From NCBI GenBank assembly GCA_947476295.1, contig CANJQC010000019.1, positions 1-53,919 on the forward strand: DNA of 53,919 bases, given 5' to 3'. Shown piece by piece: positions 1 through 9,597 of the stretch (its first letter is position 1; each line of letters starts with the position of its first letter). The notes below the pieces were generated by a model. It was given only the letters and a program-made list of their open reading frames with translations. It was not told the origin of the DNA and ran no database searches. The stretch is from Planctomycetaceae bacterium (GTDB lineage: Bacteria; Planctomycetota; Planctomycetia; Planctomycetales; Planctomycetaceae). A program made the translations under genes and the position numbers.

Positions 1-1
1 C

Positions 2-43
2 GGTGTGCCGGCGCTCGCATTCGCTCGCTGGTCACACCCTACG
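2..43 (-). repeat. REP palindrome, left flank of RAYT gene
   Basis: Read on the minus strand this starts GTAGGGTGTG and ends CGGCACACC, so GGTGTG and CACACC pair around an AGCG/CGCT-rich centre. It is the same family as the element at 616-649 but in the opposite orientation. The stop codon of the transposase gene (44-46) abuts it. Imperfect palindromes beginning GTAGGGTG and ending in CC(C/A)ACC are typical REP sequences found beside RAYT genes. Confidence 0.75.
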
Positions 44-598
44 TTATTCGCCCCATTCCGGTGCATCCCAGCCGGGCACGGGATCGACTCCGCCCCAGTC
101 CAGATTGTATTCGCCTTCCGCGACGAACCGGTGGAAGGATGACCATTCCCAGTCACGGACTCGTTTTATGAGTTTGTGCTTTCGCGGATTCCAGTGACAG
201 TAATCGGCACAGCGTTTCAGGTCATCTTCATCACGAACCGTGTGTTCCCAGTAACGCTTCTGCCAGATTCCACGCAGGCGATGTTTCGTTCGAGATTCGG
301 ATTGCGGAAGCTCAGTGCCGCCTCGGTCGAGCCATCGCTCGGTGAATTCCTCCTTGATCCGCATCCAGCGAAGAGGATAGCGATCATCACCGGACGGAAG
401 GGACCAGATAGCGTGCCAATGATCTGGCAGCAGAACAATGGTAACAATTTCGAACGGATGATCAGCCTTGACCTTCAGGATTGCTTCTCGAAGACAACGG
501 CGTCCGAGATCGGTGGTCAAGATGGGTTGTCGCTGATACGTCACGCACGTAAAGAAATAAGTACCGCCTTTGACGAAATTGCGCCGAAAGTTCGGCAT
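44..598 (-). CDS. REP-associated tyrosine transposase (RAYT, IS200/IS605-like Y1)
   Basis: A 184-residue single-domain Y1 transposase-like protein. The HUH metal-binding motif is His60-Trp-His62 in LLPDHWHAIW, and the likely catalytic tyrosine is Tyr133 in the context DYCHWNP, the usual Y-x-H-x-N-P block of this family. Length fits RAYT proteins. The ATG at 598 is preferred over an upstream in-frame start at 649, because the extra 17 residues would be read from the flanking REP element and because MPNFRRNFVKGG is the normal N-terminus. RAYTs cut and rejoin single-stranded REP DNA and are thought to spread REP copies through genomes rather than move themselves. The gene lies between two inverted REPs, which supports the assignment. 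No second ORF (tnpB) is present. Confidence 0.9.
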   Translation of the reverse strand: MPNFRRNFVKGGTYFFTCVTYQRQPILTTDLGRRCLREAILKVKADHPFEIVTIVLLPDHWHAIWSLPSGDDRYPLRWMRIKEEFTERWLDRGGTELPQSESRTKHRLRGIWQKRYWEHTVRDEDDLKRCADYCHWNPRKHKLIKRVRDWEWSSFHRFVAEGEYNLDWGGVDPVPGWDAPEWGE

Positions 599-615
599 CG
601 AAAATCCTCCAATTC

Positions 616-649
616 GTAGGGTGGAACAAGCGAAGCGCCGGCCCACCAT
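616..649 (+). repeat. REP palindrome, right flank of RAYT gene
   Basis: The element begins GTAGGGTGG and ends GGCCCACC; GGTGG pairs with CCACC and the centre carries AGCG...CGC. It lies just upstream of the transposase start and is inverted relative to the element at 2-43, giving a REP-RAYT-REP arrangement. Confidence 0.75.
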
Positions 650-713
650 TTTTCGTTTGCATCATTTCATTCAGACCAGCCGCAGCGCAAGCCCCTGGCG
701 ACAAGGCGGTGTT

Positions 714-1103
714 TCATGTGAGGACGATCATCAGTGTGCTTTGTTCGATTTTTGATAATGAGGGGCTGGGCGGGGCACTCTGCTTAGCCATGGCTAGCAA
801 ACATTTTGCACATTCGAATTCCGGAAGCCGTCCCAGATTCAATGCATCTGCTATGGACGCTGGAAGAAGTCCGGTCAACTGCTTGCAACGTGGACATTTT
901 GCGTGTCCCCACTGAGTATCATAAATGTTTGCCTCACAGTGAACGCATGGGACGCTGTGCAAGTCGCCGACTTGGTTCAGGGGTAACAGGAATAGCGTTG
1001 GGTTGTGGTTAGCGAGAAGCAGGGAGTGACATCGTCTCGAACGAGTCGTGGCAGCGTGCCCCTGCGATCGCACGTTGCCAACATCAGTCTCGACTAAATT
1101 CAA
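714..1103 (-). CDS. Hypothetical small CxxC (zinc-ribbon-like) protein
   Basis: Weakly supported reading frame of up to 129 residues. It contains three CxxC pairs (CVHC, CPRC, CAKC); the first two are separated by 13 residues, a spacing compatible with a zinc ribbon. The start shown is a TTG without a clear Shine-Dalgarno sequence, and the N-terminal 45 residues do not look conserved, so translation may start further in, near the first CxxC. It follows the gene at 1119-1442 by 15 bases on the same strand and could be its downstream partner. No function can be assigned. Confidence 0.3.
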   Translation of the reverse strand: MNLVETDVGNVRSQGHAATTRSRRCHSLLLANHNPTLFLLPLNQVGDLHSVPCVHCEANIYDTQWGHAKCPRCKQLTGLLPASIADALNLGRLPEFECAKCLLAMAKQSAPPSPSLSKIEQSTLMIVLT

Positions 1104-1118
1104 ACAGAGTCGGCGTGT

Positions 1119-1442
1119 TTAATCTGCACACAATTGCGTAATGCCAATAAACGAAAGCCGATATACAAGTCCTCGCTGTTCCGCATTCAACATTATTGCT
1201 GTACCATGTCTTGCGTCCGGTAAGAAAAAGCGAATCCGACGTGAATGGTGGGGGATTTGAAGAATGGCTCCAAACTCATTATCGCTTATCGAAAGCTCCG
1301 TAACTCCATACCAAAACACCGTTTTGGAGTCGTATTCATGCTGAAACAAATGGACGAGCGCACCCTTAATTTCCAAGCTACTATCACCTGCGCCATCGCG
1401 CAAAAAGGAAACTTGGCATTCGACTTTCTGCTCTGTTAACAT
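1119..1442 (-). CDS. Hypothetical protein, downstream of aconitase
   Basis: A 107-residue protein I do not recognise. The start is well supported: CCGGAGG lies eight bases ahead of the ATG, one of the best ribosome binding sites in this window. The sequence is mixed charged and hydrophobic, with no signal peptide or membrane segment and alternating hydrophobic stretches suggestive of a small beta-rich fold. It starts 49 bases after the aconitase stop on the same strand, so co-transcription with acnA is possible. The middle contains an FWYGVTEL segment and an HHSRRIRFFLPD segment that could seed a homology search. Confidence 0.55.
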   Translation of the reverse strand: MLTEQKVECQVSFLRDGAGDSSLEIKGALVHLFQHEYDSKTVFWYGVTELSISDNEFGAILQIPHHSRRIRFFLPDARHGTAIMLNAEQRGLVYRLSFIGITQLCAD

Positions 1443-1491
1443 AATTCTTGCCTCCGGGGTGGAAGAAGAGTCGGCTATTCCGCCAGCTACA

Positions 1492-4164
1492 TCACCCCTT
1501 CGCCAACTGCCTCAGCACCGTATGCAAAATCCCTCCGTTGCGGTAGTAAACCACTTCCACCGGTGTATCAATCCGGCAGGTTGCCACGAAGTGAATCTGT
1601 TCGCCGTTCGGCTTTTTGGCGGTGACTTCAACGGCTTGCTGGGGTTTCAGCTTGTCGTCAAGGCGGATGTCGAAGACTTCAGTGCCGTCGAGTTCTAATG
1701 ACTCGCGGCTTTCGCCGTCGCGGAATTGCAGCGGAAGCACGCCCATGCCGACGAGGTTCGAACGGTGGATGCGTTCGAAGCTGGTAGCGATGACAGCGCG
1801 GATGCCGAGAAGGTACGTTCCTTTGGCGGCCCAGTCGCGGCTGGAACCTGTGCCGTATTCGGCTCCGGCGAGGACCACCAGCGGCGTGCCTTCTTCCTTG
1901 TATTTCATTGCGGCGTCGTAGATCGATGTCTGTTCGCCGCTAGGGAAGTGAATCGCCACGCTGCCTTCGGTGCCGGGGGCGATCAGGTTTTTCAGACGGA
2001 TGTTGGCAAACGTTCCGCGAGTCATCACACGGTCATTGCCTCGACGAGCCCCGTAGCTGTTGAAATCGTTTGGTGTAACGCCTTGTGCCTGAAGATACTT
2101 GCCAGCTGGACTGCTGGCTTTGATGGCTCCTGCGGGGCTGATATGGTCAGTCGTTGTGGAATCGCCGACAGAGACAAGGCAACGAGCCCCTTCGATCGAT
2201 TGAATTGCGCCCGGAGTCACCGGCATATCGACGAAGAACGGAGGTTCCTGAACGTAGGTGCTGTGTTCATCCCACTCAAACAGGTCAGCATCGCTGCTCT
2301 GGATTTTCTGCCATTCTTCAGGGCCCAGTGTGGCATGGCCGTATTGTTCGGTGAACATTTCCGGGGTCATGGACGAGGCAATGGTCTCGGCGATCTCTTT
2401 CTGAGTCGGCCAGATGTCTTTCAGGAAGACGTCTTTGCCTTGCTTGTCTTTGCCGAGCGGCTCTGTCACCAGATCAATGTCCACGGTGCCAGCGATTGCG
2501 TACGCAACGACCAGCGGAGGACTTGCCAGGTAGTTGGCCTTCACCAGCGGATTGATTCGACCTTCAAAATTTCGATTTCCTGAGAGAACCGCAGCCGCCA
2601 CCAGATCACCCGACGTCACGGCCTTGGCCACAGGTTCCGGCAGAGGACCGCTGTTGCCAATGCAGGTTGTACAACCATAGCCGACGGTCTGGAATCCAAG
2701 TGCATCCAGTGAAACATCGAGTCCCGATTTACTGAGGTACTCGGTCACAACGCGGCTTCCGGGAGCAAGACTGGTCTTGACCCACGGCTTACGTTCCAGA
2801 CCTTTGGCGACGGCGTTGCGAGCCAGCAGACCCGCCCCGATCATGACGCTTGGATTGCTGGTGTTCGTGCAGCTGGTGATGGCGGCAATCACGACAGCTC
2901 CATCAGTGATACTGGAAGAACTTCCGTTGTCTTCGATCTTCACAGCAGCAGACGCCTGCGCTTTGCCGAATGTGCCGCCGAGCGACTTCTTCCATTCAGG
3001 CAACATATCCTTCAGCAGAATGCGGTCCTGAGGACGCTTCGGTCCAGCCAGCGACGGAACAACATCCGCAAGATCCAGTTCCAGTTTGCTCGTGAAGCGT
3101 GGTTCCGGTGAGCTCGCCGTGCGAAACAGTCCCTGTTCTTTGTAATAGCGTTCGACGAGTTCAATCAACTGCTTTGGCCGACCCGAGCGCTCAAGATATC
3201 GCAGCGTTTCGGCATCGACGGGGAAGAAGCCCATCGTCGCACCGTATTCCGGTGCCATGTTGGCCAACGTCGCTCGGTCAGCGAGACTCAGCGCATCCAG
3301 ACCCGGGCCGAAGAATTCAACGAACTTACCAACGACCTTGTGGGCTCGCAGCATCTGAGTCACGGTGAGTACCAGGTCGGTCGCCGTCGCACCTTCCGGC
3401 AACTTACCCGACACTCGGAATCCTACCACTTCCGGCGTCAGCATGTAGACTGGCTGGCCAAGCATCACGGCTTCGGCTTCGATCCCGCCGACGCCCCAGC
3501 CGACAACCCCGAGGCCATTGATCATGGTGGTGTGGCTGTCAGTCCCCACAAGGCTGTCCGGATAGGCGACGCCGTTTGTGGTCATCACAACGGTCGCCAG
3601 GTATTCGAGATTGACCTGATGCACGATGCCGGTTGCGGGCGGGATGACGCGAAAATTGTCCAACGCTTTCTGACCCCACCGCAGAAACTGATAGCGTTCC
3701 ATGTTGCGTTCAAACTCGATTTCGACGTTGTGCTTCAATGCAAACTTCGATCCGAATTCATCAACCTGCACGCTATGATCGACCACAAGGTCGCAAGGCA
3801 CCAACGGATTAATTTTCTTGGGATCCCCCCCCATCCGCACCATCGCGCTGCGCAGTGCGGCGAGGTCAACGATTGCGGGCACGCCTGTAAAGTCCTGCAG
3901 CACGACTCGCCCCGGCTTAAAGGGCACTTCAACCTGAGCAGGCTTCTCAGCGTTCCAATTGGCGAGATTACTGACATCGTCAGCGGTGACGATAAAGTTG
4001 TCGATGTTACGCAGGCAGGCTTCCAGAAGAACCCGGATCGAAAACGGCAGCGTGTTGATGTCGCCGATGCCGTCCTTAATCAACTTTGGAAGACTGAAAT
4101 ACCTGACGCTGCCGCCGGATGTAGAAAGTGTGGCTTCGGCACCGAATGGATTGGTATTGCTCAT
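1492..4164 (-). CDS. acnA: Aconitate hydratase AcnA
   Basis: An 890-residue cytosolic aconitase of the AcnA/IRP type, interconverting citrate and isocitrate in the TCA cycle. The [4Fe-4S] ligands are visible as Cys432 (in [10 protein letters not shown]), Cys498 and Cys501 (in [12 protein letters not shown]). Other family blocks are [21 protein letters not shown] (residues 207-227) and the C-terminal swivel-domain block [17 protein letters not shown]. Length is the usual ~890 residues, so both the catalytic part and the swivel domain are complete. The ATG at 4164 gives the standard N-terminus. A 97-bp gap separates it from the upstream ABC-F gene on the same strand, so it may have its own promoter or be read through. 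No sign of transfer or damage. Confidence 0.97.
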   Translation of the reverse strand: MSNTNPFGAEATLSTSGGSVRYFSLPKLIKDGIGDINTLPFSIRVLLEACLRNIDNFIVTADDVSNLANWNAEKPAQVEVPFKPGRVVLQDFTGVPAIVDLAALRSAMVRMGGDPKKINPLVPCDLVVDHSVQVDEFGSKFALKHNVEIEFERNMERYQFLRWGQKALDNFRVIPPATGIVHQVNLEYLATVVMTTNGVAYPDSLVGTDSHTTMINGLGVVGWGVGGIEAEAVMLGQPVYMLTPEVVGFRVSGKLPEGATATDLVLTVTQMLRAHKVVGKFVEFFGPGLDALSLADRATLANMAPEYGATMGFFPVDAETLRYLERSGRPKQLIELVERYYKEQGLFRTASSPEPRFTSKLELDLADVVPSLAGPKRPQDRILLKDMLPEWKKSLGGTFGKAQASAAVKIEDNGSSSSITDGAVVIAAITSCTNTSNPSVMIGAGLLARNAVAKGLERKPWVKTSLAPGSRVVTEYLSKSGLDVSLDALGFQTVGYGCTTCIGNSGPLPEPVAKAVTSGDLVAAAVLSGNRNFEGRINPLVKANYLASPPLVVAYAIAGTVDIDLVTEPLGKDKQGKDVFLKDIWPTQKEIAETIASSMTPEMFTEQYGHATLGPEEWQKIQSSDADLFEWDEHSTYVQEPPFFVDMPVTPGAIQSIEGARCLVSVGDSTTTDHISPAGAIKASSPAGKYLQAQGVTPNDFNSYGARRGNDRVMTRGTFANIRLKNLIAPGTEGSVAIHFPSGEQTSIYDAAMKYKEEGTPLVVLAGAEYGTGSSRDWAAKGTYLLGIRAVIATSFERIHRSNLVGMGVLPLQFRDGESRESLELDGTEVFDIRLDDKLKPQQAVEVTAKKPNGEQIHFVATCRIDTPVEVVYYRNGGILHTVLRQLAKG

Positions 4165-4261
4165 GAGCAGGCTCGGATGTTTTCATACGGAAAGAGGACA
4201 GAATCGGCTGCGAATGATAACGAATTAAAAGGTGACGTGCGAGTTGGCGGACCGACGTCGC

Positions 4262-6190
4262 CTACGTGCCGTCGAGCGCTTCCCAACGTCGAAAACAACC
4301 GGTCAGGTCTTCGTCGATTTGAGCCAGTTCCGTCGCGGCCTTGGTGATGCGGTTGCCCCCCGATTGGTAAAATCCAGGAGCGGCCATTTCGGCTTGCAGT
4401 TCCTTTTGGCGTTTCTCCAGCGAGGCGATGCGTTCCGGAAGTTCATCCAGTTCTCGCTGGTCCTTGAAACTGAGCTTTTTGGATTTCACACTGACCGCTG
4501 TTGAGCCGAAAGATAAACCTGCATTCGACGAAATGCCTCGCACCGGCTTTACCGCCGCAGTTGCTTCACGAGCGATCGTGGAACGCTGTTCTTTAGTTCT
4601 GAGCCAGTCATCGTAACCACCGTCGTATTCACCGATCTCGCCGTTCCCTTCGAACACGATGGTGCTGGACACAACATTATTAAGGAATGCACGATCGTGG
4701 CTCACCAGCAACACCGTGCCACTGAACGTCGGCAACATTTCTTCGAGGAGTTCCAGCGTTTCCGCATCGAGGTCGTTGGTCGGTTCGTCAAGGACAAGGA
4801 TGTTGGCGGGCTTGGACATCATTTTCGCTAGGAGAAGCCGATTTCGTTCACCCCCGCTCAGAAACTTCACCAGCGTGTGAGCGCGTTCCGGAGAAAACAA
4901 GAAGTCCTGCAAAAAGCCCATGATGTGTCGCTTTTGATCGTTGATCATTAGAAAGTCCGTGCCATCGCTGATGTTTTCACGAGCGGACTTGTCCTCTTCC
5001 AGCTGATTTCGAAGCTGATCAAAATAGCCGACAGCAAGATTCGTCCCCAGCCGCACTTTGCCTTTGGTCGGCACAAGCTGTCCCAGCAAAATCCGCAGAA
5101 GCGTCGATTTTCCTGCCCCGTTCGGCCCGATGATGCCGATGCGATCATTGCGAAAAACGGTTGTTGTAAAGTCGCGAATGACGGGTTCTCCTCCGTCGAA
5201 GGAATGCGTGACATTTTCAAGTCGCGCGACAATCTGTCCGGAACGTTCCGCTTCCTGCAGAAACATTTTTGCCGTGCCGACTTTCTGCCGACGCTGCCGA
5301 CGTTCTTCTCGCATGTCCTTCAGCGCGCGGACACGGCCTTCGTTACGACATCGACGGGCTTTGACGCCTTGTCGAATCCAGCGCTCTTCTTCGGCCAGCT
5401 TCTTGTCAAACTGAGCCTGTTCTACCGACTCTGCCGCGAGCAACTGATCGCGGCGTTTCAGAAATGTCTGATAGTCGCAAGTCCAGTCGAACAGGCGACC
5501 TCGATCAACTTCGACTATTCGATCGGCGATGTCCTGCAGGAATACACGGTCGTGGGTGACGAAGATCAGAGTTCCGCTGAAGCGTTTCAAAAAACCTTGA
5601 AGCCAGACGATGGACGTAATGTCCAGATGGTTCGTCGGTTCATCAAGCAGAAGGACATCCGGTTCACGAATCATGGCCGCAGCTAGGAGCACGCGACGCT
5701 TCATCCCGGCGGACAGCGACGAGTATTTCACGTCAGGGGGAAGCTGCATTTCAATCAGCAGCGCGTCCAAGCGGTCGGCGGCCGACCATTCATCTGCGTC
5801 CGCGATCGCGTGGCTGGCCTCTTCGTAAGACTTGAGTTCTTTTGCCGTCAACTCGACGCCTTCGTGCAGCTTGTGGCCAAGGTTGCGATAGTCGCTGACG
5901 GCACCGCAGAGTGGCCCAAAACCTTCGGCTGCCATTTCAAATGCTGTGCTGTTCCCCCCCGACGGAACTTCCTGATCCAGACGCGCGACGACTGCTTCGG
6001 ATTGCAGATCGACCGAACCGTCGTCCGGCTTGAGCAGCCCTGCGATGAGCTTCATCAGGGTCGATTTTCCAGCGCCGTTGCGACCGACAAGCCCAATTCG
6101 TTCACCACGTTCAATATGCAGCGTGATGCCGTCGAGCAGGTTGGGCCGGGAATACGTAAACGTCAAATTGTTCAGACTGAGCAGTGCCAT
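4262..6190 (-). CDS. ABC-F family ATPase, Uup-like
   Basis: A 642-residue soluble protein with two ABC ATPase domains and no membrane segments, the ABC-F layout. Domain 1 has Walker A GRNGAGKST, signature LSAGMKRR and Walker B LLLDEPTNHLD. Domain 2 has Walker A GPNGAGKST, signature LSGGERNR and Walker B LVLDEPTNDLD. Between them is the charged linker typical of ABC-F proteins. The C-terminus (about 560-642) is a lysine/glutamate-rich helical hairpin starting KLSFKDQRELDELPERI, resembling the DNA-binding C-terminal domain of Uup. ABC-F proteins act on the ribosome, relieving stalls; Uup also affects transposon excision and branched DNA. The C-terminal domain favours Uup over EttA. The gene is divergent from the TPR gene at 6400. 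Confidence 0.92.
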   Translation of the reverse strand: MALLSLNNLTFTYSRPNLLDGITLHIERGERIGLVGRNGAGKSTLMKLIAGLLKPDDGSVDLQSEAVVARLDQEVPSGGNSTAFEMAAEGFGPLCGAVSDYRNLGHKLHEGVELTAKELKSYEEASHAIADADEWSAADRLDALLIEMQLPPDVKYSSLSAGMKRRVLLAAAMIREPDVLLLDEPTNHLDITSIVWLQGFLKRFSGTLIFVTHDRVFLQDIADRIVEVDRGRLFDWTCDYQTFLKRRDQLLAAESVEQAQFDKKLAEEERWIRQGVKARRCRNEGRVRALKDMREERRQRRQKVGTAKMFLQEAERSGQIVARLENVTHSFDGGEPVIRDFTTTVFRNDRIGIIGPNGAGKSTLLRILLGQLVPTKGKVRLGTNLAVGYFDQLRNQLEEDKSARENISDGTDFLMINDQKRHIMGFLQDFLFSPERAHTLVKFLSGGERNRLLLAKMMSKPANILVLDEPTNDLDAETLELLEEMLPTFSGTVLLVSHDRAFLNNVVSSTIVFEGNGEIGEYDGGYDDWLRTKEQRSTIAREATAAVKPVRGISSNAGLSFGSTAVSVKSKKLSFKDQRELDELPERIASLEKRQKELQAEMAAPGFYQSGGNRITKAATELAQIDEDLTGCFRRWEALDGT

Positions 6191-6399
6191 AGGCGGGACT
6201 GTAACCGAAGCACCGCACCACGCGAACGGCTGCCGATCGAATTATCACAGACGGAACAACTGAATGCTGTAGCGACTGGCGTTGTCCTGTGTTAAATTGT
6301 GATCAAACGTCTGATGTCTGGCTGGGTGAGATCCCGCAAAACTGATGGAGCGTGTCCGGACGCTGACGTCAATCGACTTTCCATGAAAGCATCGCTTCG

Positions 6400-7821
6400 A
6401 TGAATGAACGTGAAAAAGGGGCTCAGGACTGGTACAAGAAAGGCACTGAGGCCATGAACCATAAGAACTGGGATTATGCGATCAAAGCCTTTGGCATGTC
6501 TGTTATGCTCATGCCTGAGATCGTGCTGTACCGTCAGAATAAGCACGGCTGTATTCGTAAGAGTTACAGCGACAACGGCTCCGGTGCCAAGATGGCTGGG
6601 ATGCGTCTGATGGGTGTGCGTGGCCGCGTCAAGAAATGTCGGATGCAGAAGGACTGGAAGGGTGTTGAGACGGCAACTGAAGAGGGACTGCTGGTCAATC
6701 CATGGGACGCGCAACTGATGTTTGACCTCGGCGACGCCTGCGAAAATCAGCAGAATCTCACAATCGCACGGTACGCTCTGGAACGGGCTGTGGAATACGA
6801 TAAAGACAACATTGAATACAATCGACGTCTGGGACACGTACTGTTCGAGCGTCGCGACTACAAACCCGCGCGTGCCTGTTTTGAACGCATCTATAGACTC
6901 AATTCCAACGACAGCGATGCACGCAGCATGATGAGCCGCATTGATGCGGAAGCGACCATGGATCGTGGTGGCTACGACAATGCAGAAAACACACGCGACG
7001 TCAAAGTTGAACAGCCAGCAGCTCCTGTGGATGCCTACGAAGCCGATCGCCTGGCCCGAAAGGGAACGCCCAAAGCTGTTGATGCGCCTGGTGAATCCGA
7101 AGAATCCGATTTGCTGCACGCGATTCGCAAAGACCCCCGGAATTTGAATCTTTATCTCAAGCTGGCAGACCTGTACATCAAGGATCGGCAGTTCGGGAAG
7201 GCGCAGGATCATTACAACAAGGCGCTGGAGATTTCCAACGGCAGCGCTGATATTCGCGAGCAACTGCACGAGGTGCAGTTGATGATGCTCCGCAATGATG
7301 TGAGTGAAGCGGTAGACCGAGCCCGTAAGAATCCTAGTAAGGAACGATTGGTCGAAAAAGCAAAAACTTTGAAGGAGGAACTCCTCGCAAAGGAGCTTGA
7401 ATTCTTTACTCACAGCGTAGAACTGCATCCGAACGACATGCGGAAGAAATACGAGCTAGCTCAGCGGATGATGAATGCCAAAGAGCCAGCCAAAGCGATT
7501 CCTCTGCTGCAGCAGGCAGTGTCTGATCCTCGCATCAAAGTCGAATCACTGGTACTTCTGGGCGAATGCTTCACGAATGACGGCAAACTGGATCTCGGAC
7601 GGCGGCAGTTTGAAAAAGCTTTGGACGGCCTGAGTGCTACCGACAAGCCCGATCCCTTCAAGAGGGCTCATTATTACCTTGGCCGAATTTATGAAAAGGC
7701 AAAAAAGGTCGATCAGGCGGAGCATCACTACGGCGAAATTCTGGCGGTTGACTATGAGTATAAAGATGTCAAAAAACGTCTTGAAGACTTGGGGGACGGT
7801 GAAGATGGAATTGGTGAATGA
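6400..7821 (+). CDS. Tetratricopeptide repeat protein
   Basis: A 473-residue cytoplasmic protein, with no signal peptide or membrane segment, made largely of TPR-like helical pairs. The first repeat is at about residues 7-40 (AQDWYKKGTEAMNHKNWDYA), with others near 105-175, 245-290 and 345-470. A low-complexity acidic linker at about 185-240 separates an N-terminal from a C-terminal repeat block. The last repeat (YYLGRIYEKAKKVDQAEHHY) is close to consensus. TPRs are protein-binding scaffolds; no enzymatic domain is seen, so the partner is unknown. A six-codon frame (ATG at 6383) ends in the CGATGAATG that contains this start codon, which could give translational coupling. It diverges from the ABC-F gene across 209 bp. 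Confidence 0.85.
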   Translation: MNEREKGAQDWYKKGTEAMNHKNWDYAIKAFGMSVMLMPEIVLYRQNKHGCIRKSYSDNGSGAKMAGMRLMGVRGRVKKCRMQKDWKGVETATEEGLLVNPWDAQLMFDLGDACENQQNLTIARYALERAVEYDKDNIEYNRRLGHVLFERRDYKPARACFERIYRLNSNDSDARSMMSRIDAEATMDRGGYDNAENTRDVKVEQPAAPVDAYEADRLARKGTPKAVDAPGESEESDLLHAIRKDPRNLNLYLKLADLYIKDRQFGKAQDHYNKALEISNGSADIREQLHEVQLMMLRNDVSEAVDRARKNPSKERLVEKAKTLKEELLAKELEFFTHSVELHPNDMRKKYELAQRMMNAKEPAKAIPLLQQAVSDPRIKVESLVLLGECFTNDGKLDLGRRQFEKALDGLSATDKPDPFKRAHYYLGRIYEKAKKVDQAEHHYGEILAVDYEYKDVKKRLEDLGDGEDGIGE

Positions 7822-8135
7822 ACTTCGATGAGGTTCCATTCGCATGGGCTCAACCGTGAATTTCGCCGTACAAACCGGTGCTGCAGATGTGTGAGTGTGG
7901 GTTGGTTCGCTGGGAAATTTCTGCTGAAGAAAGCCGAATTAGCCGAAATTTAGTCGGAAAATTCCGCGTTGCTCCAAGTCGGGCTTTCTGGTATCACTCA
8001 GTTCTCTCTCAGCAGCAGTTTGTGCCGACACAGGCGTGGATTGCTGCAAAATCAGCAGCACACGACCTCGCGAAGCTCTCTTTTGCCTAGGTCATCCCCT
8101 TTATACGAACAGCGTTCGGCACGAGGCTGAATGCG
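7822..8135. other. Intergenic region before NtrC-type regulator
   Basis: 314 bases without a supported gene. The longest open frame is 70 codons, lacks a ribosome binding site and resembles nothing I recognise. Small imperfect inverted repeats of GAAATTT/AAATTTC type occur near 7910-7970. I see no convincing -24/-12 or -35/-10 promoter. Confidence 0.4.
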
Positions 8136-9578
8136 GTGGCCACGGAGTCGGCAGTGAGCACCAAGAAACGACATAGCCTGCGAGTTCTGTTTGTCGATGA
8201 CGAACAGTCGATTGCGGATTTGATGCGGTCTGAGTTGCCGCGAATGGGGCACAATGCCACCGTTCGTCAGTCGCCGGGTTCCGCCATAGAAGCCATTCAG
8301 AAAAACGTCTTCGATGCTGCAATTATTGACCTCAGGATGCCGGGCGGCAGCGGCTGGGACGTGATCGATTATCTGCGTGAGCATTCTCCAGAGACCGTTT
8401 CGGTCATCAGTACGGGCCACGGTGATCGCGATGACGCGATACGCGCGATCCGCATGGGAGCCTACGACTTTCTGCCGAAACCCGTGTCACTATTCGAAAT
8501 CATTAATGTGCTCGATCGCATCGGCGAGAAAAAGGCACTGCAGAATAAGACGATTGCCCTTGAGAGCCGTTTACAGCGTGTCGAAGGTCGATCAGATCTG
8601 ATCGGCACTTCGGGTCCGATGATGCGTGTTCGCAAGCTCATCGATAAGATCGCGCCGACGGATTCGGCCGTGCTGATTCTGGGTGAAACCGGGACTGGCA
8701 AGGAAATGGTAGCTCGGCGGGTTCACGAACAGAGCGAACGCCGCGACGAACCATTTGTCGCCGTCAACTGCGGGGCGATTCCGGAAAACCTCGTTGAGAG
8801 TGAATTCTTCGGTCATCGCAAAGGTTCGTTTACCGGAGCGGATGCCAACCGCGCGGGACTGTTTGAAGTTGCAAACGGTGGAACGCTGTTTCTGGACGAA
8901 CTTGGTGAACTCGACAAATCGATGCAGGTCAAGCTGTTGCGGTTTCTGGAATCCGGTGAGGTCCGACGTGTGGGCGACAATGAGCCGTTTCATGTCGATG
9001 TGCGCATCGTCTGTGCAACCAACCGAGAGTTGCAGCAAATGGTGGCGGAAGGCACGTTCCGCGAAGACTTATACTTCCGAGTCAACACGTTTGAAATCTA
9101 TCTGCCGCCATTGCGGGAACGAATGGATGATATTCCGTCATTGGCGATGCACCTGATCGCTCGACACCTGAAGCGCGACAACATTTCGCCCGACATGTTG
9201 CCACCAGAGACTGTGAAGTTGTTGCAGGCTCACTACTGGTCCGGCAATGTTCGCGAACTGGCGAACGTGCTGGAGCATTCAGTAATTTTGTCCGATGGCC
9301 ACACGATACGTCCCGAAGATCTGCCGCGGAGCATCAATCGCGATGTTGCGGCCGCTGTTGGGGCACCTCCGGATTCGCCGACCATCACCATGACCGCTCA
9401 AGGTTCCATCTTCACCAGTGAACCTAAGACTTTGCGGGAGATGGAAGAAACCATGATCCTGCGGGTGCTCGACAAGTACCAAGGAGACAAGCCCAAAGCC
9501 GCTAAGGAGCTGGGCATTGCCCTGAAGACGCTCTACAACCGGCTGAGTCAGATGGGCTCGCAACGCGACGCCGGTTAG
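8136..9578 (+). CDS. Sigma-54-dependent response regulator, NtrC family
   Basis: A 480-residue regulator with three domains. The receiver (about 15-130) has a full phosphorelay set: acidic pocket Asp21-Asp22, phospho-acceptor Asp65 in IIDLRMPG, Thr93 and Lys115 in FLPKP. The AAA+ domain (about 150-385) has Walker A GETGTGKE (183-190), Walker [12 protein letters not shown] and the sigma-54 contact loop, here GSFTGA (230-235) rather than GAFTGA. A Fis-type helix-turn-helix ends the protein ([17 protein letters not shown]). It should drive sigma-54 promoters when phosphorylated by a histidine kinase, but no kinase is adjacent. The start is a GTG at 8136; a second GTG at 8154 is equally possible and would trim six residues. 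The target genes are not evident here. Confidence 0.93.
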   Translation: MATESAVSTKKRHSLRVLFVDDEQSIADLMRSELPRMGHNATVRQSPGSAIEAIQKNVFDAAIIDLRMPGGSGWDVIDYLREHSPETVSVISTGHGDRDDAIRAIRMGAYDFLPKPVSLFEIINVLDRIGEKKALQNKTIALESRLQRVEGRSDLIGTSGPMMRVRKLIDKIAPTDSAVLILGETGTGKEMVARRVHEQSERRDEPFVAVNCGAIPENLVESEFFGHRKGSFTGADANRAGLFEVANGGTLFLDELGELDKSMQVKLLRFLESGEVRRVGDNEPFHVDVRIVCATNRELQQMVAEGTFREDLYFRVNTFEIYLPPLRERMDDIPSLAMHLIARHLKRDNISPDMLPPETVKLLQAHYWSGNVRELANVLEHSVILSDGHTIRPEDLPRSINRDVAAAVGAPPDSPTITMTAQGSIFTSEPKTLREMEETMILRVLDKYQGDKPKAAKELGIALKTLYNRLSQMGSQRDAG

Positions 9579-9597
9579 CAACCGCCCCCGTTCTGTA

